Source of the DNA: Anaerosacchariphilus hominis
GTDB taxonomy: Bacteria > Bacillota > Clostridia > Lachnospirales > Lachnospiraceae
Length of the DNA stretch: 64,000 nucleotides
Assembly (NCBI RefSeq): GCF_014290175.1
Contig: NZ_JACOOR010000003.1
Location: forward strand, 1 to 64,000
Direction of reading: 5' to 3'
Part shown: in pieces, positions 31,676 through 40,244 of the stretch
Layout of the letters: every line of letters begins with the position of its first letter
How positions within the stretch are numbered: the first letter of the stretch is position 1
Translations under genes and position numbers: made by a program
Notes under the pieces: generated by a model
The model's input: only the letters and a program-made list of their open reading frames with translations
What the model was told of the DNA's origin: nothing
The model's database searches: none

Positions 31676-32740
31676 TTACTTTCCCTCCTCTGCTTTGCTT
31701 CTCCGCTTGAAAAACGCCTTCATCCGCTCCTGGATCTCCTGGCCTCCCTGGCTGGAGGTGAAGATCATGGTGGCGATCAGAACCACTGCGTAGATCAGCA
31801 TACGGTAATCGTTCAGGGCACGGAGCATCTCCGGAAGCAGGGTCAGTACCACGGCAGCGATGATGGAACCGCGGATATTGCCGATGCCGCCCAGAACCAC
31901 GAATACCAGAATCATAATGGACATGTTATAGCCGAAGTTCTTCGGCAGCGCAATCAGGGTAGACAGGTTATGGGCGTACAGTACGCCGGCGGTTCCTGCC
32001 AGAGCTGCGGATACGCTGAAGGCCAACAGCTTGTATTTGGTAATATCGATACCTACGGACTCAGCCGCGATCCGGTTATCACGAATGGCCATGATAGCGC
32101 GGCCCGTACGGGAGTTGATCAGATTGATGACGATAAACAGCGTCACCAGGATCAGGATAATACCGATGAGAAAGGTGGAATCATTGGGGGTTCCGGTGAT
32201 TCCCTGAGGTCCCTTGATCAATACCTGTCCGCCCGGCTCCAGTCCCAGCGAAATACTATCTTTGGTGGACATATGAAAACCTGCGCTGTCCCGCCCCAGG
32301 AACACTACATTGACCACGTTCTTAATGATCTCGCCGAAGGCCAGGGTAACGATAGCCAGGTAGTCGCCCTTCAGACGCAGTACCGGGATACCAATCAGCA
32401 AGCCGAATATGGCCGCCACTACTGTTCCAATCAGCAGCGCCAGGAAAAACCGCAGACCTGCAGGCTGAATCACATCTGCTGTGATTTTAGAAAACAGCGC
32501 ACTGGAAAAAGCGCCCGCGCACATAAAGCCCGCGTGTCCCAGACTCAGCTCTCCCAGGATACCTACGGTCAGGTTCAGGGAAATAGCCAGAATCACATAG
32601 ACGCAAAGGGGAACCAGCAGTCCCTTTAACAAACTTGACACCATGCCCGCCTGCATACAAAAGGTTACGATAATATAAGCTGCAACTACAATTCCGTATG
32701 TAATCAGATTGCTGCGAAGCTGTTTGCTCATTTTCTTCAT
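31676..32740 (-). CDS. livM: Branched-chain amino-acid ABC permease LivM
   Basis: This permease of about 354 residues has a basic N terminus and about ten hydrophobic segments. The family motif GHAGFMCAGAF lies near residue 70, and the EAA-like loop (VGIDITKYKLLAFSVSAALAG) near residue 235. The frame also allows GTG at 32749, which touches the livH stop. ATG 32740 has GGTGGAG just upstream and is chosen. It pairs with LivH. Confidence 0.93.
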   Translation of the reverse strand: MKKMSKQLRSNLITYGIVVAAYIIVTFCMQAGMVSSLLKGLLVPLCVYVILAISLNLTVGILGELSLGHAGFMCAGAFSSALFSKITADVIQPAGLRFFLALLIGTVVAAIFGLLIGIPVLRLKGDYLAIVTLAFGEIIKNVVNVVFLGRDSAGFHMSTKDSISLGLEPGGQVLIKGPQGITGTPNDSTFLIGIILILVTLFIVINLINSRTGRAIMAIRDNRIAAESVGIDITKYKLLAFSVSAALAGTAGVLYAHNLSTLIALPKNFGYNMSIMILVFVVLGGIGNIRGSIIAAVVLTLLPEMLRALNDYRMLIYAVVLIATMIFTSSQGGQEIQERMKAFFKRRSKAEEGK

Positions 32741-32749
32741 CTTCTCCAC

Positions 32750-33634
32750 CTACACTTTCTCCTGGATCTGCTTACCCAGAAGTCCGGTGGGCTTCACAAG
32801 CAGAACCACAATCAGGACCGCGAACACGATGGCGTCCGCCAGCTGGGAGGAAATATAAGCCTTGCTTAAGATCTCAATAATGCCCAGCAAAATACCGCCG
32901 ATAAAGGCACCCGGGATGGAACCGATACCGCCAAATACCGCTGCTACGAAGGCTTTGATACCGGGCATAGCTCCCGTATAGGGTGTCAGAGCCGGATAGG
33001 AAGAACACATCAGCACGCCTGCGATAGCTGCCAGGGCGGAACCGATGGCGAAGGTCAGCGCAATGGTGGCATTGACATTGACACCCATCAGCTGTGCCGC
33101 TCCGCTGTCCTCAGATACCGCCAGCATGGCGCGTCCAGACTTAGAATACTTCATAAAGAGCATCAGACCGGCCATGATAATCAGGCAGGCCAGAACTGTC
33201 ACAATGGTCTCGCCGGAGAGCACCAGCTGTCCGTCCATGAGCTTCAGGGCCGGAACGGTTACCACAGATGTAAATGACTTTGTATTAGCCCCATAAATCA
33301 GAAGTGCTACGTTCTGTAGAAAATAGCTGACACCGATGGCGGTAATCAGTACTGCCAGCTTAGAAGCCTTTCTCAGGGGCTTGTAGGCAATCCGCTCAAT
33401 CAGAACGCCCAGCACCGTACATGCCACTACGGAAATCAGAACGCCCAGCACCGGCGGAAGTCCCATACCACTGACTGTGGTAAATACCACGTAAGCGCCA
33501 ATCATAATAACGTCTCCATGCGCGAAGTTCAGCATCTTCGCGATACCGTATACCATGGTGTAGCCCAGCGCGATCAGCGCGTACACACTGCCCAGACTGA
33601 TGCCGTTCACCAGGTAGGATATAAATCCTATCAT
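32750..33634 (-). CDS. livH: Branched-chain amino-acid ABC permease LivH
   Basis: This 294-residue permease has about eight hydrophobic segments, with ALGYTMVYGIAKMLNFAHGDVIMIGAY near the N terminus and the EAA-type loop MGVNVNATIALTFAIGSALAAIAG near residue 195. ATG 33634 follows GAGGTGTT and gives the family-typical N terminus MIGFISYLVNG; the 25-codon extension upstream overlaps the leader. An attenuator-like hairpin separates it from livJ. Confidence 0.94.
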   Translation of the reverse strand: MIGFISYLVNGISLGSVYALIALGYTMVYGIAKMLNFAHGDVIMIGAYVVFTTVSGMGLPPVLGVLISVVACTVLGVLIERIAYKPLRKASKLAVLITAIGVSYFLQNVALLIYGANTKSFTSVVTVPALKLMDGQLVLSGETIVTVLACLIIMAGLMLFMKYSKSGRAMLAVSEDSGAAQLMGVNVNATIALTFAIGSALAAIAGVLMCSSYPALTPYTGAMPGIKAFVAAVFGGIGSIPGAFIGGILLGIIEILSKAYISSQLADAIVFAVLIVVLLVKPTGLLGKQIQEKV

Positions 33635-33771
33635 ACATAACACCTCTTCTTTTTTCTGTTTTACGAGTTTGCGTTCCATTATAGCATAGAAGCTGCGCTC
33701 GCACAACACTTTATTGCATTAACACGACATATTTCCCGTTTTCCGCGGAAGTTCTCTGTCGTATATGCGAA

Positions 33772-33804
33772 AACGAGAGGATCCTTCTGCAGAATCCCCT
33801 CGTT
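33772..33804 (-). terminator. Attenuator-like hairpin between livJ and livH
   Basis: AACGAGAGGATCC (33772-33784) pairs imperfectly with the arm ending at 33804; on the minus strand the stem is followed by TTCGC. The U-tract is short, so partial read-through is likely. This would keep the binding protein more abundant than the permeases. Confidence 0.55.
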
Positions 33805-33829
33805 GGGTTATCGTAACACGATCTGTAAC

Positions 33830-35017
33830 TTACAGCTCTGTGTACTCTCCGTCTACAACCTTAACTACCAGCGGAGCCTTGTTCGGCTCGCCATCCTCGC
33901 CCCAGGTGATGTCCTTTCCGGTAATACCGCTGTAGGATACGTCAGCCATAGCTGCCTTCATGGCATCGCACAGATCGGATACGCTCATATCCGGGGTAGC
34001 GCCTGCCGCCTCGATAGCAGCCTTTACTACATAAACGCAGTCGTAAGCGTCAGCAGCGAACTGGTTCGGAGTCTCGCCGTAAGCTTCCTCGTACTTGGAT
34101 ACGAAGCTCTGTACCTGCTCATCCTCAGACTTTGCAACGAAGGGAGCCAGGAAGGTCAGTCCCTCTGCCAGAGCGGTATCGAAGTTCTCTACGCCCAGGA
34201 TTCCGTCCATACCGTCGCAGCCAAAGAAGGTCGGCTCATAGCCCTGCTTGTTGCACTCTGCCAGTACCAGAGAAGCCTCTGTGTAGTAGAAGGGCATGAA
34301 CAGCAGGTCTGCGCCTGCATCCTTAGATTTCTGAACCTGTACGGAGAAGTCAGTCTTGTTATCAGCCGTGAAAGCCTCTACGGACACGATTTCGAAGGGC
34401 TGGTTTGCAGCCTCCTCAGCAAATGCCTCATAGATACCGGTGGAATATACGTCAGAGCTGTCGTAGATAACAGCTACCTTCTGTGCCATTCCGTTCTCGC
34501 CGATGTACTTTGCGGACTCAGTACCCTGTGTCGGGTCGGAGAAGCACATACGGTATGCGTTGTCATACTGTACGCACTCTACTGCTGTTCCGGACGGAGT
34601 GATCTGGAACATATTGTCCTCATGGGTCTTCTCTACAACTGCGATACAGGGTGCGCTGGTGGTGGTTCCGATGAGAACCTGCATACCCCAGTCCTTCAGG
34701 TTGTTGTAAGCATTGACAGCCTTCTCAGCGTCGTGCTCGTCATCCTGGAAGTTATAGTCGATCTGATATCCGTTGATACCGCCTGCTGCGTTGATCTCGT
34801 CAACTGCGATCTGGATACCGTTCTTTACTGCGTTTCCATAGATAGCAGCGCCGCCGGTGATGGGGCCTGTGCCGCCGATCTTGAATGTGTCGCTTCCTGC
34901 TGCGTCAGAAGAAGCAGAAGAGCTGTCTGTTGTGGTCGTGGTGTCCTTGGAACCGCCGCAAGCTGCGAGGGAAAGAACCATGGAACCAGCCAGAAGTAAG
35001 CTTAATGCCTTTTTCAT
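33830..35017 (-). CDS. livJ: Branched-chain amino-acid binding lipoprotein LivJ/K
   Basis: This 395-residue substrate-binding lipoprotein has a signal with lipobox LAAC (Cys at about 20), a serine/threonine/aspartate-rich linker, then a type I periplasmic-binding fold. Conserved features are IGGTGPITGGAAIYG (about 47) and the ligand-proximal ATDAYDCV-like AADAYDCVYVV near residue 325. It is anchored outside the membrane and delivers amino acids to LivHM. A strong promoter lies upstream. Substrate within the branched-chain/general amino-acid range is not resolved. Confidence 0.93.
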   Translation of the reverse strand: MKKALSLLLAGSMVLSLAACGGSKDTTTTTDSSSASSDAAGSDTFKIGGTGPITGGAAIYGNAVKNGIQIAVDEINAAGGINGYQIDYNFQDDEHDAEKAVNAYNNLKDWGMQVLIGTTTSAPCIAVVEKTHEDNMFQITPSGTAVECVQYDNAYRMCFSDPTQGTESAKYIGENGMAQKVAVIYDSSDVYSTGIYEAFAEEAANQPFEIVSVEAFTADNKTDFSVQVQKSKDAGADLLFMPFYYTEASLVLAECNKQGYEPTFFGCDGMDGILGVENFDTALAEGLTFLAPFVAKSEDEQVQSFVSKYEEAYGETPNQFAADAYDCVYVVKAAIEAAGATPDMSVSDLCDAMKAAMADVSYSGITGKDITWGEDGEPNKAPLVVKVVDGEYTEL

Positions 35018-35065
35018 AATAGTTTCCTCCTTTTGAAAACTGATATGTAAATAATATCGGTTACT

Positions 35066-35095
35066 ATCTTACCCCCGCTTAAATAAATTTGTCAA
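35066..35095 (-). promoter_or_regulatory. Promoter of liv operon
   Basis: Minus strand TTGACA (35090-35095), 18-bp spacer, TAAGAT (35066-35071). About 50 bp of leader follow before the livJ ATG, with AAAGGAGG in front of it. Confidence 0.72.
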
Positions 35096-35123
35096 TTCTT
35101 TTTTTCAAACTTGTCAAAACTTA

Positions 35124-36053
35124 TCAGATAACTTTAACCAGCATAATCACCACCGGCAGGGTTACCAGCATCAGAAGCATGGACTGGGCCACCGCCCGGG
35201 CCGCGAACTCCGGCTCGCACCGGTACTCCTGGGCCATGATAACATTCAACGAGCCTGCCGGAAGGGCGGAAAGCACCACGAAGGTCATGGCCGTATTGGC
35301 AGAAAAGCCCAGAAGCTTCACCACCGGAATCATCAGAATCGGGATGGCAATGAGCCGCAGAAAGGACACGGCGAAAGAATACTTGTCCCTCAGGATATCG
35401 CCCACTTTCATTTCCGCGATCTCCGCTCCGATGACCAGCATGGAAATGGGCATCATCATCCCTCCCACGGAGGACAGGGTAGTGCTTAAGAAAGCCGGGA
35501 ACCGGACGGGCAGCATATAGAAGACAATGGCCAGTACCGATACCAGCAGCATCTTATTGGTCAGGATATCCTTTGGCGAGACCTTCTGGGTCTTCCCTGT
35601 CCCCTTTGCCAGCAGGGACAGACCCCAGGAAAAGAAGAAGATATTATAAGCCGCGTTATAGGCCACCGCGTAGAGCACGCCCTCCTCCCCCACGATCTCG
35701 CTGATCATGGAAAACCCAATAAAGCCCACATTGGCGAATACCGCCATGGTAGTAAAGATCTCTTTTTTGCCCCGGGAAAGCCCCATGGCCTTTCCCAGTC
35801 CCAGCATCACCGGAATAGATACCGCATAGTAGACGGAGGACGCCAGGAACACCATCAGAATTCCCTTCAGATACTCCGTATTCAGTGCCTGCTGGGAAGA
35901 GGACAGGATACTGAAATACAGTACGATATGCACCAGTACCGTAGACAGGCTCTGCTTTACCTGGGGTGTGATAATCTTCTTTTTGGCGAAGAAATAACCG
36001 GCTCCCATAATCAATATGATTTTCACAAGTAATTCCATTAAGTCAATCAGCAT
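35124..36053 (-). CDS. AEC family (auxin efflux carrier-like) transporter
   Basis: This membrane transporter of about 309 residues has about ten helices in two inverted halves. The crossover segments include the N-terminal half's FANVGFIGFSMI and the C-terminal half's VLSALPAGSLNVIMAQEY, both typical of the AEC family. Members export or import carboxylates such as malate; the substrate here cannot be told. ATG 36053 (AGGA eight bases upstream) is chosen; 36059 is possible. It lies 14 bp behind the glgX-type gene in the same operon. Confidence 0.88.
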   Translation of the reverse strand: MLIDLMELLVKIILIMGAGYFFAKKKIITPQVKQSLSTVLVHIVLYFSILSSSQQALNTEYLKGILMVFLASSVYYAVSIPVMLGLGKAMGLSRGKKEIFTTMAVFANVGFIGFSMISEIVGEEGVLYAVAYNAAYNIFFFSWGLSLLAKGTGKTQKVSPKDILTNKMLLVSVLAIVFYMLPVRFPAFLSTTLSSVGGMMMPISMLVIGAEIAEMKVGDILRDKYSFAVSFLRLIAIPILMIPVVKLLGFSANTAMTFVVLSALPAGSLNVIMAQEYRCEPEFAARAVAQSMLLMLVTLPVVIMLVKVI

Positions 36054-36067
36054 TTTCATTTTCCTTT

Positions 36068-38173
36068 TTAGTTTTCTTCCCGGGCCTCCAGAACCAGAAC
36101 GGAACGGGCTCCCAGATACAGGCTGTCTCCCCGGGCCTCTTTTTCTTTCCCTTCCGGATAAAAGGCTCCGGCCTCCCCGTCGCAGGTGCAGACCCTTAAG
36201 ATCCAGACCTTTCCCTCCGGCAAGGCCGGCAACGCCACATGGATGCCCTCCCACCAGGGATTCACAGCCAGATAGACCAGATCGTCCCGGTTCTTTTCTT
36301 TCTCATACCCCGCGTACAGAACGCCGAAGGCTCTGGTATCCGAGGTCAGCGCACTGTCCCATGCCCTCTCCGTATGGAAACTGATACCCGGAAACCCGCA
36401 GACCGCTTTTGGCAGCTCTCTTCGGATGGCCGGGTGGGATTTTCGGAAGCCTATCATGAACCGGAAGAATTCATAGAGCTCCACCGCCTCCTCTGTCTCC
36501 TCCCAGTTCATCCAGGAGATCTCATTGTCCTGACAGTAAGCGTTATTATTGCCACACTGGGTCTTTCCCCGCTCGTCCCCGGCCGGGAACATGGGCGTGC
36601 CTCTGCTGCACAGAAGTACCGCGCAGGCATTCTTCATGAGCCGCAGGCGAAGCTTCCGCACCCGGGGCTCCTTCGTTTCTCCCTCTTCCCCGCAGTTCCA
36701 GCTCCGATTGTCATCAGCCCCGTCTGTATTGTTCCAGCCATTGGCTTCATTATGCTTGCCATTATAGCTGTACAAATCCCGCAGGGTGAAGCCGTCGTGG
36801 CAGGTCAGAAAGTTCACGGAAGAATTCGATCCGCTGTAGCCCGTATGATTTTCCGAATACAGATCCCCGGAGCCTGCGATCCGGCTGGCCGCCTCCGGGG
36901 CAAACCAGTAATCCCCCTTCAAGAAGCTGCGGAGCGTATCCCGATAACGGCCATTCCACTCGGCCCAGCGCTTCCATGCCGGAAAGCTGCCTACCTGATA
37001 GAGACCACCCGCGTCCCAGGCCTCGGCAATCAGCTTGGTATTCCCCAGAAGTGGGTCAAAAGCCAGCTGTTTTAACAAAGGCGGGTTGCTCATGGGGGAT
37101 CCATCCTCGCTGCGTCCCAGGATACTGGCCAGATCAAAGCGAAAGCCGTCCACCCTGTACTGGCTCACCCAGTAACGCAGACACTCCACGATCAGTTCCT
37201 GGACGATGGGATGATTGCAGTTCAGGGTATTGCCGCAGCCGCTGAAGTTATAGTAAAAGCCCTCCGGCGTCAGCATATAATAAATCTGGTTGTCAAAGCC
37301 CTTAAAGGAGATAAAGGGACCATTTTCATTTCCCTCGGCAGTGTGATTGAACACCACGTCCAGAATGACTTCGATTCCCGCTCCGTGGAGATCCCGGATC
37401 AGCTCCTTCAGTTCCGTGCCCTCCCGGTTATACTCCTCCGCAGCTGTATAAGCGGTATTCGGTGCGAAAAAGCTGACTGTATTATAGCCCCAGTAATCCA
37501 GCAGGGTCCGTCCGTCCACCTCACGCTTTCCCATGGTCTCGTCGAACTCGAAAATAGGCATCAGCTCCACTGCCGTAACACCCAGCTCCCGCAGGTAGGG
37601 AATCTTTTCCCGCAGGCCCGCAAAGGTTCCCGGATGCTTCACACCGGAGGAAGAATGTCTTGTAAAGCCCCGCACATGGAGCTCATAAATGATGAGATCA
37701 CTCATGTCATAGCTTGGATCCGGAGCGTCGCCCCAATCAAAGTTATTCTTCACCACCCGTGCATGATAAAGACCCTCCTGCTTCTGCATCTCTCCCCAGA
37801 CGCTCTGGCCGGTCACAGCCCGGGCATAAGGATCCAGAAGCACATGATCCCGGCTGAACAGCAGACCCTTCTCCGGATTCCAGGGGCCGTCCAGCCGGTA
37901 AGCGTATTCAAATTCCTCGATATCCAGTCCGAAGACGATCATAGAATAAACTTTCCCGATCCGGTAACGCTCCGGAAAAGGCAGCACCGCATAGGGCTCC
38001 TTCGCCTTCCGGTGATAAAGCAGCAGCTCGCAGGAAGTGGCTCCATGGGAATGGACCGTGAAGTTCACGCCCTCCTCCAGAGCCGTGGCTCCATACATCT
38101 CATACAGGCCCGGTCGCACCGGAAAGCCAGCCACCTCGTCCAGCGGCTTCATGGAACAGTGTTCTTCTCTCAT
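36068..38173 (-). CDS. glgX: GlgX-type glycogen debranching enzyme (isoamylase family)
   Basis: This 701-residue GH13 enzyme would cleave alpha-1,6 branches in glycogen-like glucan. Architecture: N-terminal CBM48 (about 15-120: RPGLYEMYGATALEEGVNFTV), the GH13 barrel with DVVFNHTAEGNENGP (region I), DGFRFDLASILG (region II with the nucleophile Asp), IAEAWDAGG (region III Glu) and FLTCHDGFTLRDL (region IV), then a beta C-terminal domain. All catalytic residues are present. It overlaps the NYN gene by four bases. Classical isoamylase-type debranching is likely; the partner glycogen genes are not in the window. Confidence 0.93.
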   Translation of the reverse strand: MREEHCSMKPLDEVAGFPVRPGLYEMYGATALEEGVNFTVHSHGATSCELLLYHRKAKEPYAVLPFPERYRIGKVYSMIVFGLDIEEFEYAYRLDGPWNPEKGLLFSRDHVLLDPYARAVTGQSVWGEMQKQEGLYHARVVKNNFDWGDAPDPSYDMSDLIIYELHVRGFTRHSSSGVKHPGTFAGLREKIPYLRELGVTAVELMPIFEFDETMGKREVDGRTLLDYWGYNTVSFFAPNTAYTAAEEYNREGTELKELIRDLHGAGIEVILDVVFNHTAEGNENGPFISFKGFDNQIYYMLTPEGFYYNFSGCGNTLNCNHPIVQELIVECLRYWVSQYRVDGFRFDLASILGRSEDGSPMSNPPLLKQLAFDPLLGNTKLIAEAWDAGGLYQVGSFPAWKRWAEWNGRYRDTLRSFLKGDYWFAPEAASRIAGSGDLYSENHTGYSGSNSSVNFLTCHDGFTLRDLYSYNGKHNEANGWNNTDGADDNRSWNCGEEGETKEPRVRKLRLRLMKNACAVLLCSRGTPMFPAGDERGKTQCGNNNAYCQDNEISWMNWEETEEAVELYEFFRFMIGFRKSHPAIRRELPKAVCGFPGISFHTERAWDSALTSDTRAFGVLYAGYEKEKNRDDLVYLAVNPWWEGIHVALPALPEGKVWILRVCTCDGEAGAFYPEGKEKEARGDSLYLGARSVLVLEAREEN

Positions 38174-39153
38174 CCTTTTTTCTCCTTGATGCTGACCACA
38201 TTGCCGCTGACAGAAAGGGAGCGGATGCTCCGCAGGAAACTGGACAGACGGCTGTAGCCGTAATCCTTCAGATCGAAGGAGGGATACTTTTTATGGATAT
38301 TATCATAGATGACCGACAGGTTTTCCACCTGACCGCCGCTGTTCTGGATAAAGACCAGAATCTCTTTCTCCAGCTTTGTCCTGTCCAGATCGCCCTTCAG
38401 GCCCACTGCCCAGGCAGAATCCTGCTGGTAGAGACTTAAGCGGGGGCAGGTATCCTGCAGGAATACCATGAGCTTGGTGTAGCCGTAATTACGCACATCA
38501 AAATCGGTGAAGCGATCGTTTAAACGGCTTCCCAGTTCTCCCAGATAGGTGATCTTGCCCTTGTTCTCATTATCGTTGATGATGGAAATGATGGCGTCCT
38601 CGATCTGGGTCAGAGGCGTCACGGCGCTTCCATGCTCTTCCTCGGCCATTGTCTTTCCACTCTTCTTTTGTCCGCCGGAAACGGACACTGTCTCTGTATC
38701 GGCAACCTGCTTGTTGATGAGATTCAGGTGGATAAATTTGTTACAGGCCTTGGTCAGGGCCATGGGGGTCTTGGACTCGCCCATACCGATGACGTACATA
38801 TTCTCCTCCCGGAGGCGCATGGCAAGCCGGGTGAAATCACTGTCGCTGGTCACCAGGCAGAAGCCATCCACCTTTCCCGAATACAGGATATCCATGGCGT
38901 CGATGACCATGGCCATATCGGTGGAGTTTTTGCCTGTAGTGTAGGAAAACTGCTGAACCGGCGTGATGGAATTTTCCAGAAGCACCTGCTCCTTCCAGCC
39001 GTTGGACTTGCCGGACCAGTTTCCATAGATCCGTCGGAAGGACGCATATCCGTAGTTTTCGATCTCATTGAAAATGCTTGCCGCATACCTGGCGCTGATG
39101 TTATCCGAGTCAATCAGCACCGCGAACTGTTTCTTATCTTCTATCTGTTCCAT
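38170..39153 (-). CDS. NYN domain protein with two OST-HTH/LOTUS domains
   Basis: This is a 327-residue putative RNA-processing protein. The N-terminal NYN (PIN-like nuclease) domain (about 10-150) keeps the acidic residues in LIDSDNIS, STDMAMVIDAMD and VTSDSDFTRLA. Two OST-HTH (LOTUS) domains follow (about 185-245 and 260-322), each with the DFDVRNYGYTKL / SFDLKDYGYSRL signature. This is the layout of LabA-like/MARF1-type proteins, where OST-HTH domains bind RNA and NYN may cleave it. Bacterial targets are unknown. It is cytoplasmic and part of the MBL-NYN-glgX-AEC operon. Confidence 0.9.
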   Translation of the reverse strand: MEQIEDKKQFAVLIDSDNISARYAASIFNEIENYGYASFRRIYGNWSGKSNGWKEQVLLENSITPVQQFSYTTGKNSTDMAMVIDAMDILYSGKVDGFCLVTSDSDFTRLAMRLREENMYVIGMGESKTPMALTKACNKFIHLNLINKQVADTETVSVSGGQKKSGKTMAEEEHGSAVTPLTQIEDAIISIINDNENKGKITYLGELGSRLNDRFTDFDVRNYGYTKLMVFLQDTCPRLSLYQQDSAWAVGLKGDLDRTKLEKEILVFIQNSGGQVENLSVIYDNIHKKYPSFDLKDYGYSRLSSFLRSIRSLSVSGNVVSIKEKKG

Positions 39154-39164
39154 TGCTTTTTCCT

Positions 39165-40127
39165 CTACTTTCCTTTCGGTTCTCCCGGCGTCCAGTTATC
39201 TGACGGGGATGTGTTAAAGGCGATCGTTTGTCCGTCTGACACGGCCACTACGGTTCCCTGATCATCGGTCCGGAAGATCTGGATTCCCATCTTCCGAAGC
39301 CTGTCCAGGACCTCCGCATGGGGGTGTCCGTAGGTATTTCCCTCGCCGCAGCTGAAGACCACATACCGGGGATCGATGGCCTTTATAAAGTTCTCCGTAT
39401 TGGCGGTGCGGCTGCCGTGGTGAGCCGCTTTGTAGACGTCGGCCTTCAGGTTCTCGCCGCTGGCCACCATATCTTCCTCAGAATGCTCTTCCGCGTCCCC
39501 GGTAAATAAGAAGCTGTTTTCGCCAAACTGCACCCGCACTCCGATAGAATAGTCATTGGCATTACTGCCGTAGCTGTCCTTCACCGGGCACACCACCGTG
39601 ACCTCCGCCTCGCCCAGCGTATATACGTCGCCCGCTTTCGGATGGGTCACCTTGTAATCCCTGGCTTTTACCGCCTGAATCACGTCGTCGTAGGTCCGGG
39701 TATCCTTGCTGTAATCGGGCATCCACACCTGATCACAGTCGAATTTGTAGATAATCACGTCCAGACCGCCGATGTGATCCGCGTCCGGATGGGTACCGAT
39801 GACATAGTCCAGATGATTGATGCCCTGATTTTCCAGATAGGCCTGCACCTTGGTTCCCTTGCTGTTATTGCCTGCGTCGATGAGCATGGCATGGTCGCCC
39901 TGCCGTATCAAGGTGCAGTCGCCCTGTCCGATATCCAGATAATGGACCTCCAGCGTGGAACCGTCGGACACGGCGGTTCCGCCTGTCTCTTTCGTAAGCT
40001 GCTCCTGTACCGGATAGATGGCTGCCAGCACCAGCGCCACCACCGCCAGCAGAAAACGCTTTGCCTGATTTTTTCCTTTTCCTCTTCTGCCTCGTGCCAT
40101 AATGTCTGTTTTACTCCCTGTTTTCAT
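39165..40127 (-). CDS. ComEC/Rec2-like MBL-fold metallohydrolase, membrane-anchored
   Basis: This protein of about 320 residues has a short basic cytoplasmic tail, one N-terminal membrane helix (about residues 22-40) and an extracellular metallo-beta-lactamase domain of the ComEC-C-terminal type: THPDADHIGG (metal ligands), FTGDAEEHSE, and AAHHGSRTAN. The family cleaves phosphodiesters, and extracellular nuclease activity is a common guess. ATG 40127 is chosen because the perfect -10 box at 40150-40155 leaves almost no leader for upstream ATGs (40139, 40151). It is the first gene of a four-gene operon. Confidence 0.87.
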   Translation of the reverse strand: MKTGSKTDIMARGRRGKGKNQAKRFLLAVVALVLAAIYPVQEQLTKETGGTAVSDGSTLEVHYLDIGQGDCTLIRQGDHAMLIDAGNNSKGTKVQAYLENQGINHLDYVIGTHPDADHIGGLDVIIYKFDCDQVWMPDYSKDTRTYDDVIQAVKARDYKVTHPKAGDVYTLGEAEVTVVCPVKDSYGSNANDYSIGVRVQFGENSFLFTGDAEEHSEEDMVASGENLKADVYKAAHHGSRTANTENFIKAIDPRYVVFSCGEGNTYGHPHAEVLDRLRKMGIQIFRTDDQGTVVAVSDGQTIAFNTSPSDNWTPGEPKGK

Positions 40128-40149
40128 ACTCTTTTCCATATACCTTTCC

Positions 40150-40158
40150 ATTATAGCA
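40150..40158 (-). promoter_or_regulatory. Extended -10 promoter of MBL-NYN-glgX-AEC operon
   Basis: Minus strand TGCTATAAT (-10 at 40150-40155). The -35 position falls inside the arm of the ftsH terminator hairpin (40162-40207) and is poor, so the extended -10 probably carries recognition. Confidence 0.6.
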
Positions 40159-40161
40159 CAA

Positions 40162-40207
40162 AACAGGCGTTCGGACAGTAATTATTTTTCTGTCCGGACG
40201 CCTGTTT
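40162..40207 (-). terminator. Terminator of ftsH
   Basis: A 17-bp stem (AACAGGCGTTCGGACAG with CTGTCCGGACGCCTGTT, one mismatch) ends 37 bp after the ftsH stop and is followed on the minus strand by TTGTGC. The T-rich part is short, but the stem is very strong. Confidence 0.75.
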
Positions 40208-40244
40208 CGGATTTCTTCCTATTATATAAGTTTCGAATAAAATT

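Noticed and set aside
33803..34999. 398-codon open frame opposite livJ
   Set aside because: It is a shadow of a highly expressed gene; cysteine/serine/leucine-rich without domains, while livJ on the other strand has a clear signal peptide, promoter and fold.
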